Source: Acinetobacter rudis
Lineage (GTDB): Bacteria > Pseudomonadota > Gammaproteobacteria > Pseudomonadales > Moraxellaceae
Assembly: GCF_031157835.1 (NCBI RefSeq)
Contig: NZ_JAVIDR010000003.1
Span: forward strand, 1 to 64,000
Direction: 5' to 3'
Length of the DNA: 64,000 nt
In this document: piece after piece, positions 52,543 to 62,227 of the stretch
Layout: the number at the start of each line of letters is the position of its first letter
Position numbering within the stretch: the first letter of the stretch is position 1
Notes under the pieces: generated by a model
What the model was told of the DNA's origin: nothing
Database searches by the model: none
The model's input: only the letters and a program-made list of their open reading frames with translations
Position numbers and translations under genes: made by a program

Positions 52543-53538
52543 TTATAGAGAATTTTGCTTTAACAACTTAGCATAGTCTGCTAAATCTAAACGTGGCCCA
52601 TATTGTGCAACCACTTCACTAGAGATTAACACAGCAAGTTCTGCAGCACTTTGTAAACTTTGACCAGCATTAAGCGCATAGATAAAAGCACCTGCAAAGG
52701 CATCACCAGCACCATTAGTATCAACAGCTTCCACTTTACGGCCATCAACTTTAAACTGTTGATTTTCTGTAGCGATAATAGCACCGTGTGGTCCTAAGGT
52801 AATGACAACAGTTTGGCTATGTGTTTTTAATTGGCTAAGTGCTGCGGTGAGATCTTCTGTTTCGGTGTACATCTTTGCTTCTTGTTCATTACAGAATAAT
52901 AAATCCACACCATCACCAAGCATTTCATCTAAACCTGTACGTGCATATTGCACCATGGCAGGGTCAGAAAGTGTAAGCGCAATTTTGACCTGATGTTGTT
53001 TGGCCAATTGGCGTGCTTGTGATACTGCAGCGCGAGCCGAATCACTTGAAGAAAGGTAGCCCTCAATATAGAGCCATTTCGATTGGGTTAACGGGCTAAA
53101 GTCGATTTGTACATCTGAAAGTTCAGCTGTTGTGCCTAAGAAGGTTTGCATGGTGCGTTCAGAGTCTTCACTAATAAGTACCATACAGGTGCCTGTAACA
53201 CCTGTACTCAATGATTTTTCTGAAGTTTTAATATTCGCTTCGTGTAGTCCTTTTAAATAAATTTCTCCAAGGTGGTCATGACCAACACGACATGCATAAA
53301 AAGCATGTCCACCTAAAGCACTAAAGGCAACAGTGGTATTTGCAGCAGAGCCGCCAGAGGCTTGACCTTTATATTGTTGTGTAGATGTCAAACTTTGATG
53401 GAGTTTTATTTGTGTGTCCGCATCTGCAAGTTGCATAGTGCCTTTTTGCAAATCATGTTGCTGAAGAAACTGTTCGTCGATTCTAAACTCCTGATCAATG
53501 AGCGCATTTCCAATCGCAAAAAGGTCAACTGTTGCCAT
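52543..53538 (-). CDS. PfkB family carbohydrate/adenosine kinase
   Basis: This 331-residue ribokinase/PfkB family kinase shows the N-terminal GGSAANTTVAFSALGG signature and the C-terminal anion hole with catalytic aspartate in DTNGAGDAFAGAF. Overall it is closest to the adenosine kinase-like bacterial branch. It phosphorylates a sugar or nucleoside with ATP; the substrate is not certain. It is the first gene of a pair with the Rieske protein. Confidence 0.9.
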   Translation of the reverse strand: MATVDLFAIGNALIDQEFRIDEQFLQQHDLQKGTMQLADADTQIKLHQSLTSTQQYKGQASGGSAANTTVAFSALGGHAFYACRVGHDHLGEIYLKGLHEANIKTSEKSLSTGVTGTCMVLISEDSERTMQTFLGTTAELSDVQIDFSPLTQSKWLYIEGYLSSSDSARAAVSQARQLAKQHQVKIALTLSDPAMVQYARTGLDEMLGDGVDLLFCNEQEAKMYTETEDLTAALSQLKTHSQTVVITLGPHGAIIATENQQFKVDGRKVEAVDTNGAGDAFAGAFIYALNAGQSLQSAAELAVLISSEVVAQYGPRLDLADYAKLLKQNSL

Positions 53539-53850
53539 GTTTATTCATCACATTTAAATTAAAAAAACAAAGTTTACACCAATGCTCAGCTTTTCTGTAG
53601 TGAGCTGAATTAAATTCAATCTATTGATATTTATATTAACACTTATTTCATTGTTGAATGTGCATCATCATCTTCGGATTTGGCTTGTATGTCATAGATT
53701 TTAATAAAAATAGGGTGAAATAGCCTAAGTAAAAATTGTATTTCAACAATTAAGGATACAAACACAAAATAGAAATGCGAAACTATCGTAATAACAGCAT
53801 AACTATAGTTATAATGCGGACTGCTTAAATATTTTTTACAAGGAGATGAC
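53539..53850. other. Intergenic region, PfkB kinase / PreP protease
   Basis: 312 bp of AT-rich sequence between divergent genes. A TATAAT at 53810-53815 next to the symmetric AACTATAGTT is a likely -10 for the protease gene, with only a poor -35. A 69-codon minus-strand frame (53643-53852) covers this promoter and lacks a ribosome-binding site; I do not treat it as a gene. Confidence 0.5.
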
Positions 53851-56793
53851 ATGACTGTCGATGTTACTGAAACAATCCAAAATACAATTCACCCTGCGTT
53901 TCAGTTGCTGCGTCAACATCATGTAGAAGCTTTAGACCTTCATGTTGCACAATATCAACATAAGGCCACTGGAGCGGTTCATTATCACTTGTCCTCTGAA
54001 AGTGACGAAAATGTTTTTCTTGTCGCATTTCGTACCCAACCCATGGACTCTAAAGGTGAGGCACATATTTTAGAGCATACAGTGTTATGTGGTTCGGAGA
54101 AATTCCCAGTTCGAGATCCGTTCTTTATGATGATTCGCCGTTCATTAAATACGTTTATGAACGCTTTTACCGCAGCAGATTGGACAGCGTATCCATTTGC
54201 AACACAAAATAAAAAGGATTTTAATAACTTATTAGAAGTTTATCTTGATGCCGTTTTTGCAGCGAATCTAAATCCACTGGATTTTGCACAAGAAGGTATT
54301 CGTGTTGAACTTGAAGATGGGCATCCTGTATATAAAGGTGTAGTCTTCAATGAAATGAAGGGAGCAATGAGTGCACCTTCAGACCAGTTGTATCATCAAC
54401 TGGCACATCACTTATTTCCAAAGACAACTTATCATTATAATTCTGGTGGTGATCCTAAACATATTCCTGAACTCAGTTATGATGAGTTATTGGCCTTTTA
54501 TCGTAGCCATTATCATCCAAGTAATGCCATTTTTATGACCTTTGGCAATCAATCGGTTTATGAATTACAACAACAGTTTGAACAATTGGCATTACATAAA
54601 TTTGATCGTGGCGAAACGATTTACTCAGTAGCGGAACAACGCCTGACTGCACCAATTGAAGTTACAGAAACCTATGCTCTAGATGCAGAAGATTTAAAAG
54701 ACAAAACTTATCACATGTTGTCATGGCTATTACCTGAATCGAGTGATATCAAATTACGTTTGGGTATGCGTTTAGTTGAAGGGATTTTACTTGAAAACTC
54801 AGCTTCTCCACTGCGTCATTATTTAGAAACTTGTGATTATGCTCAATCTACTGGCCCAATTATGGGGGTAGATGATTCAAATTTTGAAATGACTTTCTAT
54901 TGTGGTGTTCAAGGCTCAAATCCTGAACATGCTCAACGCTTTAAGGATGGTGTTTTAGATGTTCTAAAACAAGTTGCTGAAAAACCTGTTAACCCTGAAA
55001 TGGTTGAGGCGATCTTACATCAAATTGAACTCCATCAACGTGAGATTAATGGTGATGGTACGCCTTATGGCTTAACATTGATTTTAAATGGATTAGGTAG
55101 TGCAATTCACCACAGTGACCCGATCGCAGTGTGGGATGTAGATGCTGCCATTGCTGCAGTAAAACAAGAGTTGCAAGATCCAATGTGGTTGTCGAATTTG
55201 ATCAAAACACATTTGCTTGATAATCCACATCGTGTGCAAATGACTTTAGTGCCAGATGCAAATAAAACAGCCCAAGATCTAGCAGAAGAGCAACAACGTC
55301 TAGCGGATATTAATGCAACTTTAACTGAAGAAGATCGAAAAGAAATCAATGAAAAAGCATTAGCTTTACAAAAACGTCAAGATTCTGTTGATGATATGGA
55401 GTTATTGCCTAAAGTTGGTTTGGAAGATGTGCCTGCAGACTTAAATATTGCTCAAGGTCAATTGCGTGAAATTATTTGTAATAATATGGATACGCCTTTA
55501 CATCTTTATCATGCTGGTACGAATGGTCTGTACTACCAACAAGTTTTAATTAAAATTCCTGAGGATGTGTTGCAGTCTCCTTATTTCAATTTGTTATCAA
55601 TACTCATGGGTGAAGTAGGTGCAGGCCAATATAACTACCTAGAGTTACAACAGCTACAAACTGCAGTTAGTGGTGGCATTGGAATGGGGGCTAGTTTACG
55701 TAGTGGTGTGGATGACAAAGGTACAATTAGTGCTTGGTTAACACTTACTACGAAATCTTTGGCTCATAAAATGGATGCAATTGAGTTGCTTAAATTGGCA
55801 TTTGAGCAGTTAAGGTTAGATGAAAAAGATCGTATTTTAGAGCTATTACAACAGCGTAAAACACGTTGGGCATCACGTATCTCTGGTGCTGGACATAGTT
55901 ATGCAATGCAAATTGCATCTCGTCAAATGAGTGCTTTAGCGCGCCGTGATTATCACAATACGGGGTTAGGTGCATTAAATTGGTTAAGTGATTTAGTACA
56001 AAATATTGAACAAGATCAGGATGCTTATGAGCATTTGATAACTGAATTAACGGCTATACATCAATTATTATTGCAAGCACCTAAACAGTTTCTGTTGGTA
56101 TGTGAAGAACATCATTCTGAACAACTGATGGATGAGGTTCAGAAAGTTTGGGATAAATTACAAGTTACTAATGAGCCAGTGCAGTTAAGCACAACCATTG
56201 TAGATGATCATACTGCAGATGAGGCATGGCTAATTCAATCTAATGTGCAATTCTGCGCTTCAGCCTATCCAGCTGTAGCAATAGCACATCCTGACGCTAC
56301 AGCACTCATGGTTTTGGCAGTATATTTACGTAATGGTTATCTACATAGCGCAATTCGTGAAAAGGGTGGAGCATATGGTGGTGGAGCAAGCTATGATGGT
56401 AATGCTTGTTCTTTCCGCTTCTATAGCTATAGAGATCCACGTTTAGCTGAAACCTTCCAAGATTTTGAGGCCAGTATTCATTGGTTGATGAATACTGAGC
56501 AACAGGCTTATCAACTTGAAGAAGCTATTCTTGGATTGGTTTCAAGTATGGATAAGCCTGGTTCACCAGCGGGTGAAGCTATTGGTTCATGTTATGCCTT
56601 ATTACATGGTCGTCGTCCTGCATTTAGAAAACAAATGCGTGAGCGTTTATTGCAAGTGACGCTAGAGGATATTAAACGTGTTGCAAAACAATATCTGATC
56701 GATCAGAATCCGACAAAAGCAGTTGTTGCACCTATTGCAAAAAAACAATTGTTAAGTGATTTAGGATTTAATATTAAGCAAGTTAAGTCATAA
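53851..56793 (+). CDS. Presequence protease-like M16C metallopeptidase
   Basis: This 980-residue insulinase-family metallopeptidase is of the PreP/M16C subfamily. It has the inverted zinc motif HILEH (His72, Glu75, His76) and a third ligand expected in the GVVFNEMKGAMS region. Four M16 homology domains in one chain enclose the degradation chamber. The C-terminal half has the typical REKGGAYGGGASYD motif. Family members degrade free peptides; with no signal peptide it should act in the cytoplasm. It is followed by the phospholipase gene after 13 bp. Confidence 0.93.
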   Translation: MTVDVTETIQNTIHPAFQLLRQHHVEALDLHVAQYQHKATGAVHYHLSSESDENVFLVAFRTQPMDSKGEAHILEHTVLCGSEKFPVRDPFFMMIRRSLNTFMNAFTAADWTAYPFATQNKKDFNNLLEVYLDAVFAANLNPLDFAQEGIRVELEDGHPVYKGVVFNEMKGAMSAPSDQLYHQLAHHLFPKTTYHYNSGGDPKHIPELSYDELLAFYRSHYHPSNAIFMTFGNQSVYELQQQFEQLALHKFDRGETIYSVAEQRLTAPIEVTETYALDAEDLKDKTYHMLSWLLPESSDIKLRLGMRLVEGILLENSASPLRHYLETCDYAQSTGPIMGVDDSNFEMTFYCGVQGSNPEHAQRFKDGVLDVLKQVAEKPVNPEMVEAILHQIELHQREINGDGTPYGLTLILNGLGSAIHHSDPIAVWDVDAAIAAVKQELQDPMWLSNLIKTHLLDNPHRVQMTLVPDANKTAQDLAEEQQRLADINATLTEEDRKEINEKALALQKRQDSVDDMELLPKVGLEDVPADLNIAQGQLREIICNNMDTPLHLYHAGTNGLYYQQVLIKIPEDVLQSPYFNLLSILMGEVGAGQYNYLELQQLQTAVSGGIGMGASLRSGVDDKGTISAWLTLTTKSLAHKMDAIELLKLAFEQLRLDEKDRILELLQQRKTRWASRISGAGHSYAMQIASRQMSALARRDYHNTGLGALNWLSDLVQNIEQDQDAYEHLITELTAIHQLLLQAPKQFLLVCEEHHSEQLMDEVQKVWDKLQVTNEPVQLSTTIVDDHTADEAWLIQSNVQFCASAYPAVAIAHPDATALMVLAVYLRNGYLHSAIREKGGAYGGGASYDGNACSFRFYSYRDPRLAETFQDFEASIHWLMNTEQQAYQLEEAILGLVSSMDKPGSPAGEAIGSCYALLHGRRPAFRKQMRERLLQVTLEDIKRVAKQYLIDQNPTKAVVAPIAKKQLLSDLGFNIKQVKS

Positions 56794-56806
56794 TAATGGG
56801 GCATAT

Positions 56807-57973
56807 ATGTTGTTCAGGTCGTTGCAATATAACAAACTCAAACTGAGTATTGTCAGCTTACTCGGTTGTGGTGTATTGAGCCAGGTGCATGCTGAGGAAT
56901 TGCTACACAAGCAATATAATCCTAGCAGTGCACAGGCCTGTGCAGCATTAGAAGCTAATGCAGATCGATTATCATGCTACGACACTTTGTTTAAAATACC
57001 AGATGTTCAAAGAACAGCTTTGGTATCTGAGCGTGTAGCAGCTATTGATCTTGAAAAAGATGCACCAGTAAGTGAAAAGAAAGGGGTTACCGCAGCAATT
57101 GGAAAGAGTTTGAGTGGACTTTTTGCTGTAGAGGGGCCTCATTTTGATACAAACTCATCTTTATTAGATAAGCGTTGGGAACTGTCAGAAGGAAGTAAGC
57201 TAGGAACGTGGAATATTCGAGCCCATCAACCTGTTTATTTATTACCTGTCTTTTGGACCAGTAATAAAAATGAACGCCCACACAGCCCAAATCCTGATAA
57301 TACAGTATCAGCAGAAGAGTCACAGCATTTAGATTCAACCGAATCAAAATTCCAAATTTCTTTAAAAGCTAAGGCTTGGGAAAATATTTTTGGTGATAAT
57401 GGTGACTTATGGATTGGATATACTCAATCATCACGTTGGCAGGTTTATAACGAAGAAGAGTCTCGCCCATTTCGAGAAACCAATTATGAACCTGAAGCGA
57501 GCTTAATGTTTCGAACTAATTATGAAATTATGGGGCTAAATGGTCGTTTACTTGGTGTAACTTTTAATCATCAATCAAATGGTCGTTCCGATCCATTCTC
57601 TCGTAGTTGGAATCGTGTCATGCTTAACTTAGGTTTTGAAAAAGACAACTTTGCCATGATGATTCGTCCTTGGTATCGTATTGAAGAAAACTTCAAAGAT
57701 GATAATAACCCTGATATTAAGGATTATATAGGTCGTGGCGATTTAACAACTTTTTATCGTTGGAATGATCATGAGTTTAACCTGTTATTGCGACATTCAC
57801 TCAGAGGAGGGAGCCGCTCTCATGGTGCAGCGCAATTCGATTGGTCTTTTCCTATAAAGGGTAAATTACGTGGTCATTTCCAGTTGTTTGATGGTTATGG
57901 AGAAAGTCTAATTGATTATAATCAGCGAGCAACTTATGTTGGCTTAGGTGTTTCTCTAATGGGCTTATATTAG
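56807..57973 (+). CDS. pldA: Outer-membrane phospholipase A1
   Basis: This 388-residue protein has a signal peptide (basic N-terminus, hydrophobic 13-28, cleavage after VHA). The OMPLA beta-barrel carries the catalytic motif NHQSNGR (His255, Ser257). Other family segments are WNIRAHQPVYLLPVFW, LWIGYTQSSRWQVYN and RETNYEPEA. It hydrolyses phospholipids in the outer membrane as a Ca2+-dependent dimer. It is about 100 residues longer than E. coli PldA, because of an N-terminal extension with DUF-like ACAALEANADRLSCYD. It is probably co-transcribed with the PreP gene. Confidence 0.95.
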   Translation: MLFRSLQYNKLKLSIVSLLGCGVLSQVHAEELLHKQYNPSSAQACAALEANADRLSCYDTLFKIPDVQRTALVSERVAAIDLEKDAPVSEKKGVTAAIGKSLSGLFAVEGPHFDTNSSLLDKRWELSEGSKLGTWNIRAHQPVYLLPVFWTSNKNERPHSPNPDNTVSAEESQHLDSTESKFQISLKAKAWENIFGDNGDLWIGYTQSSRWQVYNEEESRPFRETNYEPEASLMFRTNYEIMGLNGRLLGVTFNHQSNGRSDPFSRSWNRVMLNLGFEKDNFAMMIRPWYRIEENFKDDNNPDIKDYIGRGDLTTFYRWNDHEFNLLLRHSLRGGSRSHGAAQFDWSFPIKGKLRGHFQLFDGYGESLIDYNQRATYVGLGVSLMGLY

Positions 57974-58017
57974 TTAACCCTTTAAAAACACTATAGATGT
58001 CTACAGATTATTATCTG

Positions 58018-58329
58018 TTATAAGCAATTCGCAGGCTTGGGTAGCCCAGCAAGTCGACTTAAATGACGAGCAACCAAGCCTGTATTAAATCTTTCTTGTA
58101 GTAGGGCATTATTCAATTCAGGATCAACTGTCTTAATCAAATATTTAATCAATGCACGTGTAGTCGGTGAGTGCCCAAATTGTTGATAAAATTGTCTAAC
58201 AGCTAAGAGTATTTGCATATGCCAGTCACTCAGTTCCAATGTGAGTGTTTTAGCAAGTTCCTGAGCAATTTTCTCATTCCAAATAGTGTAATCAATTAAG
58301 TGACCATCTTGATCAAGTTCTATATTCAT
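58018..58329 (-). CDS. tusE: TusE sulfur-carrier protein (DsrC family)
   Basis: This 103-residue DsrC/TusE protein is the last sulfur carrier handing persulfide to MnmA for 2-thiolation of tRNA wobble uridine. The invariant penultimate cysteine (PANCL, Cys102) is present, as are EKIAQELAKTLTLELSDWHMQIL and the RALIKYLIK helix. It is the last gene of the tusDCBE operon. Confidence 0.93.
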   Translation of the reverse strand: MNIELDQDGHLIDYTIWNEKIAQELAKTLTLELSDWHMQILLAVRQFYQQFGHSPTTRALIKYLIKTVDPELNNALLQERFNTGLVARHLSRLAGLPKPANCL

Positions 58330-58374
58330 GAAATAGCCTAAGCGAAGTAAATGGATAAATAAAAAAATTTCAAA

Positions 58375-58668
58375 TTATTTAAAACTAATGCAACGTGTAT
58401 AATCTAAAATTAAATCAGCAAAATCAGAAGAAGTTAAAGCTTTAATATGTGGGGGAGGAATATCCTCACTAAGTAAATCAATTTCACTTTCTAAAATAAA
58501 AATACGCGATTTTTTTATCAATAAATCATGAAAACAATGAAGAACTGCATCACCCATCAACACAATACTATCATTTTGGCTATAAATCGTTTCAATACGC
58601 TCAATAACTGATTTTGTTTTTTCATAATCAGATTGAACCAAATATAAGGTTTTGTTTGATGCGGTCAT
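58375..58668 (-). CDS. tusB: TusB-like sulfurtransferase subunit (DsrH family)
   Basis: This 97-residue protein occupies the TusB position of the TusBCD complex. It has LYLVQSDYEKT at the N-terminus, the LMGDAVLHCF stretch and the fold length of DsrH proteins. Sequence conservation is low, as is usual for TusB; the call rests mainly on position between tusC and tusE and on the small size. The Shine-Dalgarno lies within the end of tusC (6 bp gap). Confidence 0.8.
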   Translation of the reverse strand: MTASNKTLYLVQSDYEKTKSVIERIETIYSQNDSIVLMGDAVLHCFHDLLIKKSRIFILESEIDLLSEDIPPPHIKALTSSDFADLILDYTRCISFK

Positions 58669-58674
58669 TTACTA

Positions 58675-59025
58675 CTACCAATACAAGACATAATCAAAAG
58701 ATTGAATAAACTCACTATTAACATCAACGAACTCAAATTCTTGTGTAGACTGAGTTACAAATGGATGATGTTTATCACTATTCTGTATCAACACTGGTGT
58801 TAAATCATAGAATTCGAAACTTTCAACAAGCTGCGATGCTGCTTTAAATGCGTGTTTTAAACTATCGAAACTACATTCAGATTTTAATAAACTTAGACCT
58901 GCATCTTGAATTAATACGCTGACTTTACACCCAAAAGTAGCTAAAACCATAGTTGCAGAAATACTTTCGTGGATATTTAAACCAGTTAAATTGGATTGGG
59001 TTAATACAATAAGCACAGTACGCAC
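58675..59025 (-). CDS. tusC: TusC sulfurtransferase subunit (DsrF family)
   Basis: This 116-residue DsrE/F-like protein is the TusC subunit of the hexameric TusBCD sulfur relay. It starts with GTG at 59025 with AAGG upstream. The hydrophobic beta-strand opening (TVLIVLTQSN) and ATFGCKVSVLIQDAGLSLL are family-like. It lies between tusD and tusB in the canonical order. Confidence 0.85.
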   Translation of the reverse strand: MRTVLIVLTQSNLTGLNIHESISATMVLATFGCKVSVLIQDAGLSLLKSECSFDSLKHAFKAASQLVESFEFYDLTPVLIQNSDKHHPFVTQSTQEFEFVDVNSEFIQSFDYVLYW

Positions 59026-59068
59026 ACAATTCGCCTTTTAAAAGCAACAATATATTAAATATTAAGAC

Positions 59069-59437
59069 TTAGAATCTAACCAAACGGTCAGTTATTTGAA
59101 TTGCTTCAGCCAATTCACCAAGTCCAACTAATTCAAAACCAGGAGCAAGATTATTTGAAGATATTTGATGCCTTTTGGCATTTTCATGATCTGTGATACC
59201 TCTAGCAAGAGCAGCACTCACACAGACAGGAAGTCGAATACCCAGTTTAGCCCACTCATGGCTCAAGTTACGCTGATCGTCAGGAACCCACTGTAATTGA
59301 TTTGCGACACAGACGCCATCTTGATAGAAAAAAACACGAACTTCTTGTTTTTTTTCTATTAATGACTGAACAAGTGTATAGGCATGCCAAGCATGGATAG
59401 AGCTTGGTGCTGATGTAATAAGAACTAGAGTACTCAT
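59069..59437 (-). CDS. tusD: TusD sulfurtransferase subunit (DsrE family)
   Basis: This 122-residue DsrE-like TusD receives persulfide sulfur from TusA and passes it to TusE. The catalytic cysteine sits in LPVCVSAALARGI (Cys72), corresponding to the E. coli TusD active cysteine, and FFYQDGVCVANQ is typical. It is the first gene of the operon, divergent from the GalE-like gene. Confidence 0.93.
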   Translation of the reverse strand: MSTLVLITSAPSSIHAWHAYTLVQSLIEKKQEVRVFFYQDGVCVANQLQWVPDDQRNLSHEWAKLGIRLPVCVSAALARGITDHENAKRHQISSNNLAPGFELVGLGELAEAIQITDRLVRF

Positions 59438-59508
59438 AGTGTATTCACAACATGGACTAGCATAATTGAAGAGTTATTTAGAAAACATAAGAAATAGGAA
59501 ATTAAACA

Positions 59509-60507
59509 ATGATTTTAATCACTGGTGGCTTAGGATATATCGGTTCGCATGTGGCATTAAGCTTATTAGCTCAAAGACAGGAAATCGTTATTATTGATAA
59601 CCTTGCCAATGCAAGTTTGGAAATTTTGGAGCGGTTAGAATACATTTCAAGAATGTATATTCCTTTTGCCAAAATTGATATTCGTAATACACCTGCATTA
59701 AACAAGATTTTTGAACAATATTCAATTGATACAGTGGTTCACACGGCGTCTTTTAAATCACTTGAAGAATCAAATTTAAAGCCATTAGAATATTATAATG
59801 ATAACGTAAGTTGCATCATGAGCTTATTGCGTTCAATGCAAAGGACAGGCGTTCGAAGTCTTGTACAACTCTCTAGTCTAACTGTATATGGGCAATCCAG
59901 TTTAGAATTAAATGAAGAATTAAAATTCAATTATGCCTATCCCAATCCCTACATAAAATCGCAACAGATGATTGAAGAAATTATCCGTGATACTTTTAAA
60001 ACAGATAATGAATGGAGGATTGCAATGTTGCGTTTAGGCAATGTTGCAGGTGCTTTTGAACATGGTATTTTGGGTGAGGTAATCACACCATTACCCAAAA
60101 ATATTATTCCACTCACAATGCAAGTTGCATCCATGCAACGAGAAGCAATTGAGTTACAACGATTTGCAAAGACAGCAGATCAAACAGTAGAACGAAGTTT
60201 TGTTCATGTCCTTGATGTATGTGATTCTGTGTTAGCAAGTATTCAGTGGTTACACCAACAAACAAATGTTTGTGAAGCCTTTGATATTGCAAATGAAGTT
60301 AGTTCTATTCAGTCATTATTAGACACCATTTCTACTGTAACTCAGTCAAATATAAAAACAATCGAGCCAAGTTACGCTACTGTCACATTGGATCAGATTG
60401 GTTCAAATAGCCATAAAGCAGAAAGCCTACTTAATTGGAAAGCCCAACGTCCAATTCAAAAAATGATTGAAGATGAGTGGAACTATTATCGCAATACAAT
60501 TAAATGA
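59509..60507 (+). CDS. GalE-like NAD(P)-dependent epimerase with altered active site
   Basis: This 332-residue extended SDR is clearly of the UDP-glucose 4-epimerase (GalE) line: GGLGYIGSHVALSLL (residues 6-20), the NAD-binding IDNLANAS, KPLEYYNDNV, LSSLTVYG (with the serine) and NPYIKSQQMIEEII. The catalytic tyrosine is kept (Tyr148), but the invariant lysine four residues later is replaced by glutamine (Gln152). The usual HFAGLKAV motif reads HTASFKSL. The protein may therefore be a weak or repurposed epimerase/dehydrogenase. AGGAAA precedes the start. It is monocistronic. Confidence 0.85.
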   Translation: MILITGGLGYIGSHVALSLLAQRQEIVIIDNLANASLEILERLEYISRMYIPFAKIDIRNTPALNKIFEQYSIDTVVHTASFKSLEESNLKPLEYYNDNVSCIMSLLRSMQRTGVRSLVQLSSLTVYGQSSLELNEELKFNYAYPNPYIKSQQMIEEIIRDTFKTDNEWRIAMLRLGNVAGAFEHGILGEVITPLPKNIIPLTMQVASMQREAIELQRFAKTADQTVERSFVHVLDVCDSVLASIQWLHQQTNVCEAFDIANEVSSIQSLLDTISTVTQSNIKTIEPSYATVTLDQIGSNSHKAESLLNWKAQRPIQKMIEDEWNYYRNTIK

Positions 60508-60629
60508 TACTGATTATCATTTACTATCTCTCGATATTTGATTAATATGGTGATTATTTTATAAGATCGGCTTATGCTTGATTTTGTTGTATAAATAGTA
60601 ATCATGATCAAATCATCGCTGAGGTAGTT

Positions 60630-62024
60630 ATGCAAACACGTATTGAACACGACACTATGGGTGAGGTGGAAGTACCAAGCCAAGCATTGTGGGGTGCTCA
60701 GACCCAACGTAGTATCCAAAATTTTAAAATTGGCAATGAGCATCTTCCACGACCTTTAATTCGTGCAATGGGCCTTGTAAAAAAAGCAGCGGCTATAACG
60801 AATGCGGAACTACAGCAAATTCCACAAGATTTGTCTCAACATATAGTTGCTGCAGCAGATGAAGTCATTGCAGGGCAATGGGATGAACAATTTCCTCTAG
60901 TGATTTGGCAAACAGGTTCTGGTACACAGAGCAATATGAATTGCAATGAAGTCATTGCTAATATTGCAAATCAGAAATTAGGAAATCCTTTAGGTTCACA
61001 ACATCCAATTCACCCCAACGATCATGTCAATCGTGCTCAATCTACCAATGACTCATTTCCGACAGCAATACATGTTGCGGCAAGTTTGCATATACATGAA
61101 TTATTAATTCCAGCAGTACAAAAACTAAAAGAAACGCTCAAGCAAAAATCAATTGATTTTACCGACATTGTAAAAATTGGCCGTACACATTTACAAGATG
61201 CAACACCATTAACATTGGGACAAGAATTTAGTGCCTATGTTACTCAGTTAGAATATGGTTTAAACCGTATTGATCAGGCTTTGCAATGGTTGTATGAGCT
61301 ACCTTTGGGTGGCACAGCGGTTGGAACAGGATTAAACACACACCCAGATTATGCTGTTAATGCAGCTAATCAATTAAAAAATATTACTGGTATAAATTTT
61401 ACTACGGCGCCTAATAAGTTCGAAGCACTGGCTGCGCGTGATGCCATTGTATTTGCTTCTGGTGCATTAAAAACTTTAGCTGCAAGTCTAAATAAAATTG
61501 CCAATGATATTCGTTGGTTAGCAAGTGGACCTCGCTGTGGTTTTGGTGAAATTTCTATTCCAGAAAATGAGCCAGGTTCAAGTATTATGCCTGGCAAAGT
61601 AAACCCAACTCAGTGTGAAGCGATGACTATGGTTGTAGCCCAAGTTATGGGAAATGATACAACGATTGGCTTTGCTGGTGCAGCGGGTAATTTTGAGTTA
61701 AATGTTTATATGCCTGTTTTGGCCTATAACTTATTACAGTCCATTCAACTATTGGGTGATGCGTGTAATAGTTTCAACGAACATTGTGCAGTGGGAATTG
61801 AACCTAATCACGAAAAGATAAACTACTTTTTGCATAATTCACTCATGTTAGTAACAGCATTGAATCCTGTGATTGGTTATGAAAATGCTGCAAAAGTGGC
61901 AAAAACAGCATATAAACAAGGGAAAACTTTAAAACAAGTAGCTGTTGAATTGGGATTGGTAACGGCTGAACAGTTTGATGCTGTAGTACAGCCTGAGAAA
62001 ATGGTTCACCCTAATAGTAATTAA
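60630..62024 (+). CDS. fumC: Class II fumarase
   Basis: This 464-residue iron-independent fumarate hydratase of the TCA cycle has the aspartase/fumarase signature [15 protein letters not shown] (about residues 318-332). It also has the substrate-binding [19 protein letters not shown] and [16 protein letters not shown] motifs. Length equals E. coli FumC (467). The cytoplasmic enzyme is a homotetramer. It starts after GAGGTAGTT and ends at a large palindromic terminator. Confidence 0.97.
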   Translation: MQTRIEHDTMGEVEVPSQALWGAQTQRSIQNFKIGNEHLPRPLIRAMGLVKKAAAITNAELQQIPQDLSQHIVAAADEVIAGQWDEQFPLVIWQTGSGTQSNMNCNEVIANIANQKLGNPLGSQHPIHPNDHVNRAQSTNDSFPTAIHVAASLHIHELLIPAVQKLKETLKQKSIDFTDIVKIGRTHLQDATPLTLGQEFSAYVTQLEYGLNRIDQALQWLYELPLGGTAVGTGLNTHPDYAVNAANQLKNITGINFTTAPNKFEALAARDAIVFASGALKTLAASLNKIANDIRWLASGPRCGFGEISIPENEPGSSIMPGKVNPTQCEAMTMVVAQVMGNDTTIGFAGAAGNFELNVYMPVLAYNLLQSIQLLGDACNSFNEHCAVGIEPNHEKINYFLHNSLMLVTALNPVIGYENAAKVAKTAYKQGKTLKQVAVELGLVTAEQFDAVVQPEKMVHPNSN

Positions 62025-62053
62025 TACTATATTCTTAATTTAAAACTCGTTTT

Positions 62054-62090
62054 ATCGTATAGAGGCCTAAATTTAGGCCTTTTATACGAT
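62054..62090. terminator. Palindromic terminator after fumC
   Basis: A perfect 18-bp palindrome AGGCCTAAATTTAGGCCT is extended by ATCGTAT / ATACGAT arms around a small internal loop, 30 bp after the fumC stop codon. Confidence 0.8.
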
Positions 62091-62227
62091 GTTAGCTTAT
62101 ATGAAAGATATTTAGTCTTCATATGTGTATCCTTTTACCTATCTCAGACATGTATAATTTAGTTTTTTAGCAATTGGGAGGCTAAATTTTGAATAAATTG
62201 CTTTGATTCTTAAAGGATATACAAATC

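Noticed and set aside
53643..53852. 69-codon minus-strand frame between the PfkB and PreP genes
   Set aside because: Covers the PreP promoter zone, lacks a Shine-Dalgarno and has no recognisable features.
62054..62090. Large palindrome after fumC as a mobile-element end or regulatory site
   Set aside because: Position just after fumC is best explained as a terminator; no transposase or target duplication is visible.
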